A DNA stretch of 64,000 nt from Panorpa germanica (taxonomy: Eukaryota; Arthropoda; Insecta; Mecoptera; Panorpidae), in contig OY783213.1 of NCBI GenBank assembly GCA_963678705.1, positions 12,218,451-12,282,450 on the forward strand, written 5' to 3'. Below are positions 49,490 to 62,144 of the stretch, in pieces (positions within the stretch are counted from its first letter, which is position 1; the number at the start of each line of letters is the position of its first letter). The notes below the pieces were generated by a model that did not search any database, was not told the DNA's origin, and was given only the letters and a program-made list of their open reading frames with translations. Both the position numbers and the translations under genes were made by a program.

Positions 49490-52400
49490 TTATAATACTT
49501 GTTTCATTTTATAAGTCTTTGCAAGTAAGCATGGTAACTCGACTTCATGGGTTTTCGATTCGCTTGTTACATAAACATTGCCACTAACACCATTCTTTAT
49601 CATGTAGACAATTCCTTCAGCCACAACAGATGCTCTAAAAAGAAAATGTAAAAGTTTATTTAGTGCAGGAATATTCATATTTTTCAAAGTCGAACAACTC
49701 TCATCTCGAATCTCTTATACATTCTATAATATTACTTACTCTTGGCTTTGTACCCCATCCAAATTAGGTAGAGTGTGCATATGTTTCGGTACAGATGCGG
49801 TTGGTTTTTGGTAAAGATTTTTTCCAAGAAGAATTGGTGTGTTAGTTAAACCAGGACAAGAAGCCATTACCCGAACTCCAGACACGTCAAAGTATCTTTT
49901 AGCCTGTAAATTGTCAGTTGTCATTAATTATGAAAACATACACGATTATATCAGTCACGCGGTCTCATTTGTTTTCACATAGGAATATGTTTATTACCTA
50001 TAGGCATTCAAAAAACTTATAGGAAATAAATTGGTCCCATCCTGTTAGATTTCCGTTTCCATTTCTGTTCACCGTTCAATTTTTAGTATTTACACTTAAG
50101 AAATACACAAGTCACGAAGACCTTGTTGTGCTTACTTGTGCGATAGCAGAAAAATAGAAAAAATGAACACGGATCCAAAAGATGATCTTGGAAGCAAAGC
50201 TTTTTCCTTAATATCCCGTTTAAGAAATAGGAAACTGTATAATTACTTATATGATTATATACCATACCCCAAAACTCTTGGTGAGTCCAATAACTGCATG
50301 TTTAGTAGCCGAATATATGGGCTGCTCTGGTAAACCTATTAATCCTAATACGGATGCTGTAAGAATAATGACTCCTCCTTTTCCTCCTTTATTCTTGCTC
50401 ATGTGTTCCAATCCCATCAACAATCCATGAGTTGTTCCCGTCTAGAAAGTCAATTATGACTATTAAAATGCAAAGTCCCAAAATGCTACATTTCAATATA
50501 GGCAATGGATGTTTTTTGGAGACTGAACAGTTTAATTAAACAATCTTGTCTTTCGCTCACTAATAAAGTCTCAAAACCTTCTCCTTTTTTTCTCCAAATG
50601 CCATATAATTTTATGAAAAAGAAGTAGAGTTTCCATTATACTATTTATATCATGTTTGTGATATTGTCATTTTTTTAAACTTTCATTTTCCAAATGTTTA
50701 TGATTTTACATTCAGAAAGATTGGCATTATTTAAGTAATCTTTGTTTTAAAAATGGAAAATAATGGTTCATGACTTACCAAATTTACATCAATTATGGTC
50801 CGCCAAATATCTTCGGCAGCAATTCCGGCGTTACAATGTAAGATGTCAATAGTTTTTAATTCTTCGATAACTTTTTTAAAAACCTCTTCAAATTCAGATG
50901 CTTTTGTTATATCGGCTTTGAACATACTAAGTTTATCGACGCCAAATTCATCTTCTATGGCATTCTTAACTGTTTCAAAGACTGCTTCGTTGTAATCAAT
51001 GATGGCTACTTTCTGAAATTATTATTTTCAATAAAAATTGTGTAAAGTAGATGCTCTTCTTAAAATTTATTAAACATTATTTTAAAAAAAGATAAGTGTT
51101 CTGTAACTAAAGATGTTTCACTTCAAAAAGTCATTATAATTAATATGTAACATTCTCTTGTGACCTCTTATCATTTGCTAAATTATTGACCTTCACAATT
51201 GATATGGTTTAATTTCGTTTTTTTTTTCAATACTCGTAGTAAAGATAAATCAAATTTTTCATTTGTCTTAATTAGATAACACGTAAATCGTTTCAAGTTT
51301 ACGATAATATTATAAATTTATGATTATTATCGCCTTTAAAATGATCAAAACAAAATGCTCCTTTGCCTTTAATCAGAGATTACAGTTATTGTAATTAATG
51401 TGATAATAAATACACTGTTGTATCATATGTAATCAAATTTTATCAAATATATGGATATTTAATTTTTATGTTGTTTATATAAAACCTGACTTTTACAAAA
51501 ACCGGTTTGCGAATTATAAAATTAAAAAAAATGGTTTGAAAAATAATTTCTATAAAAGTGTACTATATATTGATAAAGTGGGTTACTAGAACCTCAAATG
51601 TTCAATTATTTTTTAATAACTCCTTATATGTTAGGAGATATTAACAATTAAAAAAGTCATTTTGTCTCTTTAATTATTAAAGGGATTCAACGTTGTACAA
51701 ACTCCAAATGCATGTGACATCACAATCCTTGTGTAAGGTTACCAACCTTACAGATCATAAATCTATTATGTATTATGTATGTAAATCATATATGTATTTA
51801 TATATCAAAGTATCAAATATTATTTACAGTTATTTCAAGGAACAATAAAATTTCAATATTATGTCTGCCGTAACAGGGTTAAATAAAATAAAAACTTATT
51901 ATTCTTTGACTTGACTTAATATTTCGACTACCAACAGCTACAAAACATTACCACAACACTGACCTACTCAACAAATAACTGACGTTAAAATGCATTTCAT
52001 GTCATACAAATATGGCCGACCATTTCTAGCGCTAAAACTACAATTCAAATTTTTAATTGCTATATCTCCGTCAACATTTAGATATTTAATAAAATAGACA
52101 CATCAATGCACATTTATTAACATCAATTTCAATCAACAATTGAAAAATCGACCACTAAAAAATGAGGACACAAGCCCATTGTGGACACATATAGCGATGT
52201 TTTTTTTATTGAATTACTGTACAAATTATAGTTTTAAGAACATGTGACAATAACATATTTTAAATCTATATGAGGCTGAATAAACAACCAAACTCAAATA
52301 AAAAAAAACATTGCAAAAGTGATTTTATTAGTTTAAATAACCGGTTATTTTTAAAATATGTTTACATTTGCAAAACATTTAAAAAAGTATTTTTATGGAA

Positions 52401-52666
52401 TGATAAAAATATCAAAGCTAATTAATTTTTAAGTCTATAATTTTTTAACTAGTTTTACCTTACAAATCTATCAGACAAAGAAATAACACTGTCTTACTCT
52501 TTTCTTTATAATGTATATAGGAACGAATAATAATTGAACTGTATCTATTAATTTTGACTTAAGTGTAATTTACCTTAGCACCATTTCTCAAAAGTTCCTT
52601 AACGCAAGCCAATCCAATTCCGGTTGTTGCGCCAATAACAACAGCGTTTTTATCTTGTATATCCAT
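49490..52666 (-). CDS. Short-chain dehydrogenase/reductase, 15-PGDH-like (5 exons)
   Basis: Exons (minus strand): 52666-52574, 51012-50779, 50441-50268, 49903-49740 and 49634-49490. All introns are GT-AG; the first three are phase 0 and the last is phase 2. The product is 269 aa. Classical SDR landmarks are present: Gly-rich GATTGIG at 12-18, Asp37 at the end of the second strand (NAD rather than NADP preference), Asp65, NAG at 92-94, catalytic Asn108, Ser139, Tyr152 and Lys156 (YSATK), and PG at 184-185. The catalytic positions lie one residue from those of human 15-hydroxyprostaglandin dehydrogenase (Ser138/Tyr151/Lys155, 266 aa), so a cytosolic NAD-dependent alcohol dehydrogenase of that insect-expanded group is likely. 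The substrate is unknown. A MITE occupies much of intron 1. Every exon is open and every key residue is kept, so the gene looks functional. Confidence 0.92.
51544..52179. mobile_element. GGGCTTGTGTCC-ended MITE (family B), copy 5, in SDR intron 1
   Basis: The right end GGACACAAGCCCAT is intact. The left terminus is lost and homology begins at TAATTTCTATAAAAGTG. The copy makes up about 40 percent of the 1.56-kb first intron of the SDR gene. Confidence 0.8.
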
Positions 52667-52720
52667 TATCGTTGACACGAATATTAACGTGGTTCCAATA
52701 TTTTCAGCAATTCAACAACT

Positions 52721-52753
52721 ACTGACACTTTGTTGCATGTAGCCCATTTTATA
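52721..52753 (-). promoter_or_regulatory. TATA box and initiator of the SDR gene
   Basis: On the minus strand TATAAAAT begins at 52753, and a consensus arthropod initiator TCAGT has its A(+1) at 52723, 30 nt downstream. This predicts a 5' UTR of about 57 nt before the ATG at 52666. Confidence 0.7.
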
Positions 52754-53138
52754 TCTGTGTAACATATGCGAATTACGTTGATAAGAATTGATCAAGCGAC
52801 ACAGCTGATTATATTCTACACTTTGATCTCTGTTCCTTAAACCAATCATTCTGCTTAGTCACAATTACCAAACAAATTAACTTGCTAGTTTCGTACAAGC
52901 TAATTCCAAGGTTCTCAAATTTTTAAATTCAAAAAGTTTATTGTTCTTAATTATTTACAATTTTATTTATATCTTAACTCAATGATGCATAGCTTCAGCT
53001 AATAACCAAATTTTCGTTGTTGTCAGTTGATGTCTTGTGTTTTTGTGCAGGGAAAAATGTCTAAAAAAACCCTACTTTGCTATGTTTAATTTTATAAAAA
53101 GGAAGCATGCATCTGTCTTTGTTTTGTAGCATGCGTCT

Positions 53139-53205
53139 AAAGAATTATGTCTTTTGGTAGTCTCTATTTGATTTTGAAGGGTAGACTATCGTGTGTGTAC
53201 TGCGC
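53139..53205. repeat. Interspersed repeat H, copy 2
   Basis: Direct copy of 5470-5535 with a few substitutions (GTCTTTTGGTAGTC, GAAGGGTAGACTATCGTG). It lies upstream of the SDR promoter. Confidence 0.6.
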
Positions 53206-54575
53206 AGATGGGTTCAATTTCTACCTCTCGGATAGAAATTAAAATGCCACTTGCTAGCGGGATACAAGCTAATTCAATGCTTACTTTTAGCCTTTAAATC
53301 TTTTCATTTTTAAAACGGTTTTCTGAAGAAGTTATCTAATTCTGTTTACGCACAATTCTATGTCCATCTGTACACTTTATCTGATTCAGTACTAAGATAA
53401 TTCATAAATGCAACCAAATAAAATTGTAATGAAGATGTAATGTGTCGCGCCTCGCGCTTTAGAAAACACACTTGAATCCTTGGGTATTTGAATCATTGGG
53501 TATTGGCATTCATGTACCTTAGTTCATCATCATCAATATTTGTAGTGTTTGTACATGATAACTTTTATAAATCTTCCATTAATAAATTTTTAAACTCTTC
53601 TTCTAAAATTCGTCAATTATCATCAAAAATACTTCCAATTTACATAAATTACACGAAGAACAAGGGTCTCGCAAAGATCTGCCGCCCATGGGCCTCGCAA
53701 TGTCACCAAGGCCGCCACTGTATGTCCTCAACGTTTTGTTTTATTACGATTTACCCGTGAAACAATTTTCGGTATTAAATTCGTAGCTTAATATTTTTAA
53801 ACTCAAAAATTTGATTACGTCTCTAAGTTTATGAATAATAAGATTCTAATTTCACTTCTGTTGATCAAACGAGCTTACAATTTTCCTGCTTTCACTACTG
53901 TTAACATCTTCTTATTAGCGACTTACCTATGACCAGTCCAGCCGCTGTATTTAAACGGCTTTCCTCAACTTATCGCCCAGTGGAATTGTTTTAACTAGTA
54001 GACTACGAGTCCCGGAACTCGCATCGAAGACCCCCTAAACCCCTGGACTTCGAGTCTCGACAGGTCTATCGTTCTGACACAACCCCGTGGGGCCTACCAA
54101 GCTCTAATGTCCTTCTATGACTGTTGTAACCCTGACAAAACCATCCCAGACTTTAGGGAGGCTGATTTAAATATTAAAATTACGATCAGGGTTGTACTAA
54201 TACAAGGACTAAGAATATCATTTGTTTTTATGTTGGTAATTTTGTTTTCATTTCGACTAAATAATTGGTATTTCAATGCTGTTAAATTAAATAACACTAT
54301 TTAAGAGGAAATGAGATTTTAAGTTGATACCGTGAGCTAAAGAATACACCGGGGGAAAAAATGCGTTAAAGCGTTTGCAGTTTTTTTTTTTTGGGGAGAA
54401 TAAATATACTTTTAATGATTGCTACCTTATAGAAGACTGTAGACAATAATTAGGGCGCTAATTATGTTATTATGTTATTATGATTTCTCGGGCTTCTTAG
54501 GAACATAGCTTTTTACCCCAGCAACAAGGATGATCTATTCATGGCCACATAGCCCAGTCATTATAGTAAGTTCAC
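53206..54575. other. No gene supported
   Basis: Apart from the hAT-like terminus at 53654, a GC-richer patch (53930-54120) has no recognisable coding content. Confidence 0.45.
53654..53720. mobile_element. Probable hAT-like terminus, partner end not found
   Basis: Read on the minus strand, this short GC-rich block begins CAGTGGCGGCCTTGGTGACA and continues with GCGAGGCCC, CGGCAGATC and GCGAGACCC. It resembles the terminus of hAT elements. No matching left terminus or 8-bp duplication was found. Confidence 0.4.
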
Positions 54576-54752
54576 CTCGGAATTCGAGATACCCAGCTGT
54601 AAGTCTGTAAATACTTGTATATTGACACCCTAAAGTTGTCTCAAAACCTACATATGGTAGGGTGTATAAAGCATATATAGGTTTTGAGACAACTTTAGGG
54701 TGTCAATATACAAGTATTTACAGACTTACAGCTGGGTATCTCGAATTCCGAG
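54576..54752. repeat. Near-perfect 80-bp-arm palindrome (foldback)
   Basis: Arms 54576-54655 and 54673-54752 are inverted repeats with only a base or two different (CTCGGAATTCGAGATACCCA at the outer end, GTCTCAAAACCTACATATG at the inner end) around a loop of about 17 bp. It would form a very stable hairpin. No transposase or obvious target duplication was seen. Confidence 0.88.
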
Positions 54753-55829
54753 ATTCTTACCTAATTTAAGCTTAAATGACTGGGGCAACAATCAAAAAGG
54801 CGGTTTTAACAAGAAGCGTCAGCGAAGTCTGTGGCACCGCCCTTTGAAGTCCATTTCTTGCTTTTGTTGTATTTCTACATTACCACAAAATGTGGTCAGG
54901 TATGAGTAATGTTGGCAGCATTAAATAAATGTACATTGATGATTCTGATAATAATATACTTGCAGCATTTTTATTATACTTTATTTATTCCTTGATATTT
55001 ATGTTACTTCTCTCTATCAAATGCTTAAAGTCGTAAACACAGAATAAACACCCAAATTAAACGGTAGCAAATAACAAATATAGTCGATAACACCTAAAAT
55101 AAAACTATTAAATGAGAACATGCAACAAAAGATTGTAAGAACTAGATAAATATACGTTTTCCCTAAGCGAGATAGTGTTAAAAGACCACTCATCAACCGA
55201 GGCAACGCGCAGCGAGAACATTCGAGACAAGCTAAAACGAGGCGAGAGCTACTGTACACACTCGATTCCGCCTGTCTCGGGGAGAGTGAACTGCCGACAT
55301 TAATTTCTAAACTGAATATTCCTCTTAAATTAACATCATCTTTAAAACGCGATAAATTAAAAGTTATACTTCCGAGAGGCTGTTTACATCACGGCGACCT
55401 TGACCTCAATATTTGTACAATAATTCTACCAAATTAAGACAACTAAAACATGCACACTTTAAAAAACTCAATGCATCTTATAGAAGAACTAACTTGCTAA
55501 AACTCTTGTAACAAAATAACATACTATCACCGTCTAATAGGTCAGTGAACATACCGTATTTCTTTATAACCTTTCATTTCTGTGTAAACATTTGAGTTCA
55601 ATTTGATATCAATTACGTCATGTAAATTTCAAGACAAGTGCACCTCTGCGACATGACTTTACTACTTCATTACTTAGAGAACTTCCTCTTCTCTACTCCC
55701 CGCTTCTTATTCAGAGAATATATATTCATAAGTAATAATGTTTGTCTGGGATGTCGGTATTCCGTACTGACGGTACTCAGGCACGGAGAGAATCTGTCTG
55801 TTCTACATAGACTCATTGTCAGTCTGCCT

Positions 55830-56456
55830 TCTAATAGACTAATTGATGTATCAGGATATCAGGCGATATCGCAAGTGTGTTACGAACAGAGCCGTAGTAC
55901 GTTTTAATGGCCCGAAAAAGAGAAAGGAGTATTATGAAAGCAATGGAATGGCGATCGAGGAGGCAGAGAGAAGAAGAGAAGGAGGCGCAAGTAATGAGAA
56001 AGGACAAGGAGATACAGCAACAGGAAAGAATGGCAAAAATCGATAAGAGCATTTACAAAGGAAAGAAGTGTGTAGAGTGTGCGGAACGGATATTGAAACA
56101 CTGGAGCACATTAAGTTTTCTTGTTAGGAAAAAGTAATGAGCGAGAAGAATATTGTGCAGTTATTAAAGGGAGGCAATGAAGGAAAGAAGTGGATGGCGG
56201 AAATAGAGAGAAGGAACGAAAAACATTACAATAAATAATAATCTCGTTATCTGGTTTTCATGGGGAACATGAAGAGAGAGGGTCAAGAGAAGAAGAAACA
56301 GAAAGCACTTTTGGAAGTAGTAAAAGTCTAGAATAATTTAAATTTAGTTTTAAGTTTGAATGTATATAGGAATGAAATGTATTAAGAAATATAATACTGT
56401 AGATTGTAAAGCCGAAAGGCACACAATTAATATACTAAATAATAATAAATCTGGCT
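55830..56456 (+). pseudogene. 3' end of a second LINE family, frameshifted
   Basis: Across broken frames the translation gives a C-terminal zinc motif (CRVCGTDIETLEHIKFSC) followed by LLKGGNEGKKWMAEIERRNE and a stop near 56237. An AT-rich 3' UTR ends in TAAATAATAATAAAT. This pattern is typical of the ORF2 C-terminus of arthropod non-LTR elements. The overlapping open frames on both strands (55831-56137) are fragments of it. Confidence 0.7.
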
Positions 56457-58082
56457 CTGTCTTTGCTTTTGCCAAATACCAATGCTTGCTTAAGTTCTGA
56501 CTGTGGATGATTTAAAATATCCAAACCTGGATACCTCACACTATTCTCTGATACTTCACTGAATTCGCTGAGTGCTCAACTGCTGCAGGCTGTTTGTGGA
56601 CAAGCCAACCAGCACTGTCCTGTAGACCCATTATAATTTAAAAAGTCAAAACCTCAGACAGATCCGAACAACCAAGCAGTATCAAGCACTTCAGCTCCGT
56701 ATGGATCCATTAGACCAGAGACTAGAGACCAAACCATCTGATAGACTTGTAATATTATATAGTACGATGCAATATACGAGTATTTTGACTTTACTGCGGG
56801 CTAGACTATGAGAACAATGGCTCTGTTGCACCACAATAACTCTATTGTTAAATGTATTGAGATGCGGGAGTTGAAATTGTAACTATTTTGGTTTCTACTC
56901 TAGAGATATTTTAATTAAAATGTTTTAGTGCATTGTATAATATTAGTTTAATCCTGCAGAAATTGTTGTGTGCTATATATATGTATGTAGATTGGGATAC
57001 CGGAAATAATTGCGCATATTTAAAATATATATAACAATTTTAAATTGTTGATTTCAAAATATATCTTAGAACAGTGGTCGACAAACTTTTGTGGTCAGTT
57101 CCAGTGTGAGAAAACCCGATTGGATTTATTTAAATTAGCACAGGGCATCGTCTTTGACATTATTCTGCTTTTAAGGTCACCTTGGTCCTTGTGTAAACAC
57201 GTCCATAAATATAAATACAAAAAAATTATTGTTTTTTCATAAATATTATTTTTAGTTTTTTTTTATATTCGCTTCTGCATGAAATTAAAATATATATCAT
57301 CAATAAAAAGTTAGAAATTATATTTTAAATTTAAAAAGAAATCTATATATTTTCCGATAAAAATAGCTGAGGATAGAGGGATATTTTCGCGTATGTATAA
57401 CATGTTATTAATAAATGACATGACAAGTATTTATACATACGTGCATTCGGTCTTGTTGATAGTGAATCCGCTGGTACAGTCTTTAACAAAAGTGTTTGTT
57501 TACTAAGATATAAACCAATCGACTTGTACGTACGCTAAAGCAAAACAACTTTTGAAGCATATTGTAGCACGAATCGTCTTTAATTCGTGATAATTAATTT
57601 GTTTTTAAAAATACTAAGAAACAAATACATAGTTCATAAAATAAACAAATTTATTTGTATGTATCGAGCTAATTAGCTCACTAAATGTGTTTGTTACTGT
57701 TGCTGAACTTTGCAAGCGATTTTTAAAATATTTCCTGATAAACTATTGATTACATATTCGTAGATTGACATATAGATGACGCTACTAATGACAAATCTAT
57801 ATGATTTTTAGATAGTACAAACCTTCAAGCGGTATGTGTCTAAATTTTATGATATTCCGATCATTAGTTCACATTTTACAGTAGTTTTAGTGACACTACT
57901 TTTGTAATTTTCAAAACAATGGAAAAAATTTAATTTCGTATTGCTTTATCCACTTGTTACATATAATAATAATAATACAATGTAGTGCAATTACATTCCT
58001 TAAGTTTCTTTTTGAATATATAAGTTTTGTTTGGATACTGTTATATTTATTTATTTTTTTTTTTTTTATATTTATTCACTTA
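56457..58082. other. No gene seen
   Basis: Region before the LINE fragment and the first LDLa exon. No additional LDLa exon was found in it. Confidence 0.45.
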
Positions 58083-58255
58083 TTTGCCTTGACTTTCTTT
58101 CGTCATAGCCACCAACAATCTTTTTTAAATACATCTTTTATAATTTATAATTTAATTTTACAAATTTATAAATATTTTAATATTTCACTAATTAATTTCC
58201 GTCCGTTCCACTGTATAATATCAATTTCTAGAAACCTTATTTACGAATAGACGCT
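58083..58255 (-). pseudogene. 3' end of the same LINE, copy 3 (short)
   Basis: Read on the minus strand it ends TGGTGGCTATGACGAAAG then AAGTCAAGGCAAATA, matching copies 1 and 2. The upstream part is diverged. It lies upstream of the first LDLa exon. The plus-strand open frame 57954-58250 is its antisense shadow. Confidence 0.65.
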
Positions 58256-58410
58256 ATTTAATAATTATAATTTTATATGTTACTCTAATATGTATGCTCT
58301 TAATTAATTAACAATTAATGAACTAAAAAAAGAAAAGTAATTTATCATATAGTTAGTTACCACTTTTTCTTAATTTTATGATTATTAATTAAGAATTAAT
58401 TTTATTTCAG

Positions 58411-58527
58411 GAGATGCATGTCCCGCAGGGATGTTCATGTGTCCAGAAGCCAAATGCATTCCTCATTCCTGGGTCTGCAACTACCAAAAAGACTGCGATA
58501 GAGGCGAAGATGAATTACAATCTTGTC
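58411..58527 (+). CDS. trol: LDL-receptor class A exon 1 of a large extracellular protein (perlecan/trol-like)
   Basis: The exon lies between acceptor TTTATTTCAG and donor GTAAGT. It is 117 nt, phase 1 at both ends, and encodes one LDLa module from [10 protein letters not shown] to DELQSC. All six Cys of the fold are present, as is the acidic calcium-binding stretch DCDRGEDE. LDLa modules bind calcium and ligands outside the cell. The series of three such exons, and the linker and loop pattern of the second and third, recall insect perlecan (trol), the basement-membrane heparan sulfate proteoglycan. That assignment rests on recollection of the family; an LDL-receptor-related protein is the alternative. 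The 5' part of the gene was not found in the window. Confidence 0.75.
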
Positions 58528-59085
58528 GTAAGTATTATTTCAAACTATTTAATGCACTTTTTAACTTATATACACCGCAATATTTTCTGTGGCATTTACA
58601 TAAATATTACATGACTATTATATTAACCTAAGAAATTAAAACACAACTCCTATATGCATTAGTTTGTGAAAAACTTTTTAGTAAAGAACTCTTTGAACTA
58701 AAACGTGTTCAAACCTGAATCGATTTTAATGATAGTTCGTTTCTGTATTATCCGTGAATTATTAACCACATACTTCATTAAATATTCAAAGATTTAGGTC
58801 TTTTTGATCTTGTACACGAGTTGGCGTAGTCTAGTACTAGTAGTGTGCGGGCTTTGCTTTGACACACCACGTGACACGTCTAATAATGTAGTAGCAAAGA
58901 GTTGAACCTCTTTGATACAGTTCCAGTATACTGTTCGAAAATTCTTAACACAAATTCAGTATCATCACATGAGGTAGATAATTTAGTTATTTACTTGTAT
59001 ATGCCTCTAACTTTTCAGTTTTATAATTGTTACTATTTTTTAAGATAAGTTGCAATATTTGTTAAAATTAAATACTAAATGGTAA

Positions 59086-59573
59086 AGCCTCATTCCCACT
59101 CACTGTTTTGATATTTAATTTACTGTTTTTATCTAATATTTTAATCTAGATTTCAGGTTTTCAGAATAGGCATTCCTAGTCACATTCGTGTTTTAATTTG
59201 AGTTTAGTTAATTTACACAGTTCGACAGTTGGACAAAATTGAAGATGAAATAATTAAAATTGCTGCTTTTAATAACAATTAGTAATAGAAAGTGTTTTTA
59301 TATCTTTATTTTTGACAAACTGACATTCAACTTATTTTAAATATAAATTCTACTGCATTTTGACAGATTGACACATTTTGGAGGTTATAATATAATATAG
59401 TTTTTCTTAATTTAATATTTATAGGACTTTGTAAGGTTCTAAAAAAAACTAAGAAAACTTAAAAAATAAATTTAATTAAAAATGGTACTGTGAATGACTA
59501 CGCGTATTGCCATATTCTAAACAATTTATATTAAATACAAAATTAAATTAAAGCAGTGAGTGGGAATGATACT
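59086..59573. mobile_element. PIF/Harbinger-like MITE (family A), complete, inverted
   Basis: The 488-bp copy lies in the opposite orientation to that at 8124, with TAA direct flanks (59083-59085 and 59574-59576). It sits in the intron between LDLa exons 1 and 2. Confidence 0.85.
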
Positions 59574-60189
59574 TAATGCAGTTAAAAATACAAAATAAGT
59601 ATAAAACGCTACCTTTTCGAACAAAACATCTGAAAGACAAAGACAGCTTAATTCGCTAAACATTTTAGGTCAAAGATAAACTTTTTCTCATTTCTTGATC
59701 TACAAGTTTACCTATGATATAGGGCATGTGGCCTACCAAATGCACTGTTAAATATTCTTTTTAATTTACTACAGATCAAATAGGAAAACACCTTGTAAAA
59801 TTGATAATCAGGCAAAATTAAGTGTAGTTAAGTGTAGTTGTAATCAAAAGATTGACTTCTACCGTCTTAAAAGTATCACGAATTATCACACCTGCCCCTA
59901 ATAAATTTGAGTTGTTTTTGGAAGCCACAGAAATGCATAATATAATATAGCAATATTATAAATGCCCGATTTTATTAAATATTAAATTTGCGATTTTAAA
60001 TTCCATATAGCCATAAAACCACCTGCATAAAAAACTATTTTTATATATTTTATTAAAACATAATATATTCATTATCTTTTTTTTCTTTTGTTGGCTGCAT
60101 TGGTTTTGTTTTTCTCTTCGCCTAACCTCTCTCGTCTCAGGTCTATGCACCCACTTCTGAAACCGTATTTATATTTTTTGTTTTTACAG

Positions 60190-60321
60190 CGCCCCCTGAG
60201 TGCGATAACGGTCAGTTCAGCTGCGGGCAGTACGTGTTCAACAGGACCTACTGCATACCCCCTCATCAGCGATGTGATATGACGGTGGACTGCGTGGATG
60301 GCACAGACGAAGCAGACTGCA
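60190..60321 (+). CDS. trol: LDL-receptor class A exon 2 (perlecan/trol-like)
   Basis: Acceptor TTTTTACAG, donor GTAAGT. The exon is 132 nt, again phase 1-1, and reads on in frame from the previous exon. It encodes [12 protein letters not shown], then [10 protein letters not shown], and ends [11 protein letters not shown]. Six Cys and the calcium site DxxDGTDE are intact. NRT is a potential N-glycosylation site inside the longer second loop. The symmetric phase lets the module be skipped or duplicated without a frameshift, typical of LDLa exon shuffling. Confidence 0.82.
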
Positions 60322-60604
60322 GTAAGTACTAGAACTATCGTAGCACTATACTCGAACAAGCACCAGATCATAACTAATCTGCAGTAGTGCTTCTCTTAAA
60401 ACATATTATTTACATACATAAACTAAATAACATAAAAAACATCTGTATATGTGTATTCATATTGAAATATCACACATTTTTACTCTCATTCTTGAATCTA
60501 CTGAGATCGGCAATGCGAGTGACGTCATCAACATGCATTTAACGAAAATGAACGCACTTGTATGACTAACCATACAAGTAATACTAAAATACGTAACGAT
60601 AACG

Positions 60605-61465
60605 TAAGGCCTCCGCACACGAATCAACTGATTGCAAATTAGTCGAGTCGTGTTTCGTGACTTTAAATAATTTTTAACAATAGCTTAATAGGGGATTTTA
60701 TTGTGTCGTATTTGTATGTATGTATGTATTTAAATACTTTTTATTAATATTTGTTCACATCTCTGTTCATGATGTCACCATCAAATGCATGCAACCTAAG
60801 CATGCCCTGCGACCGAGAAACAGAGTCGCTGAAACATTCTCAAAACCAGTTTAGTTTCGTTCGTGCCGTGTGTTTTCTTTCACTCGTATGCACGTTCGTT
60901 CTCTCACTAACATCAGAGTTTCATTCTCATTCGGCTCGGGCAGATTCGGAGCTAAGGTTTGCAATCAGGCGCCTCATGTGCAGAAGACCTTACTCTTAGG
61001 TCCTCCACACACGAGGTGACTGGTTGCAAACCTTAGCCCCGAATATACTCGAAGCAAATGTGATTACAACTGTTGTTAGTGAGAGACCGAGATATGAGAT
61101 AAAACACGAGAAAGGCACACGAGTCGGCTGATTGCAAACTAAACGCCGCCATGTCGAGCCGTGTTTCGTGACTCTATAGAATGTTTAACAATAGCAAAAC
61201 AGGGGATTCTATTGTGTTATATTTGATTGTATGTATGTATTTAAATACTTTTCGTAAACATCTCTGTTGATGATGTCATCATGAAACCAACAGTGCCGTG
61301 CGACCAAGAAATCTAGTCGCTGAATATATGCTCAAAACTAGTTTCAAATCCGTGTGCCGTGTGTTTTATCTCACTCGTAAACATGTTCGTTCTTTTACTG
61401 ACAACACAGTTGTAATGACATTCGGTTCGGGCAGATTCGGGGCTAAGGTCGGGGCAACGATCCAT
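60605..61465. mobile_element. Family C repeat cluster (three pieces, one inverted)
   Basis: A nearly complete copy occupies 60605-60992 (TAAGGCCTCCGCACACGAAT to the inverse of TAAGGTCTTCTGCACATGAG). An inverted right-half piece at 60996-about 61105 abuts it tail to tail. A third forward copy follows at about 61107-61465. All lie in the intron between LDLa exons 2 and 3. The open frame at 60751-60999 is a repeat artefact matching that at 30337. Confidence 0.65.
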
Positions 61466-62144
61466 CCGATGTCCATTTAAAAGGTCCTTTTTATGTAAAG
61501 ACTCTGGTTAATATATAATTATTACAATCTGACCTTTTTCAAAAATGTTATTCTATTCGAAGAGCAAATGCAAATTTAAATTTAAATAATTATATAACTT
61601 AGAAACCAAGTCCTAAATTAGCTTTTAATATTTAGTTTAAAAATGAGTTTATTTGAAATATTATACCATAAACATAATTTTTAACCATAAAATACCTCTA
61701 AGCATAAATTAAAGTAAACTGGTGATGAATACTAATAACCATCTTTCAACTTTTCTTATGGTTTATTGACATACATTGATTCTACAAACTTCCCATCATG
61801 CAATTCTAATCCAACAAGTTCTCCTTGACAGTTGACTTCATGTCTACCAACAAGATAAAAAAAAAAGTGGAACCAAATACTTTACTCAAATAGCATACAA
61901 AACTGTTCATGCTTGCATTCACATGGTGTTGTTCTTCCATTAAATTATAAGGCACGTTGTACGTATAACTAACTTCGGTGTCGGACTTTGTCGACATGCT
62001 CGTAGGTAACACAGCGACGATGACCTGCAGCAGGCGCGGCTCGAGCGAACAGACGAATCATCTCAAACAAGTTTTGTTATTTTTCGTCAAGTTTATTATT
62101 TATTTAATACGTCATCGAGAAATTTTTGGAAATTTTGCTTTTAA

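Noticed and set aside
50136-50333. Open frames on the plus strand opposite the SDR exons (50136, 50795)
   Set aside because: Shadows of SDR exons 2 and 3 and the adjoining intron sequence.
57045-57242. CGQFQC in an open frame before the LDLa exons
   Set aside because: It looked like an LDLa start, but no further cysteines, acidic motif or flanking splice sites follow.
57954-58250. 98-codon hydrophobic open frame on the plus strand
   Set aside because: Antisense of an AT-rich LINE 3' end that matches 28611-29000; hydrophobicity arises from T-rich codons.
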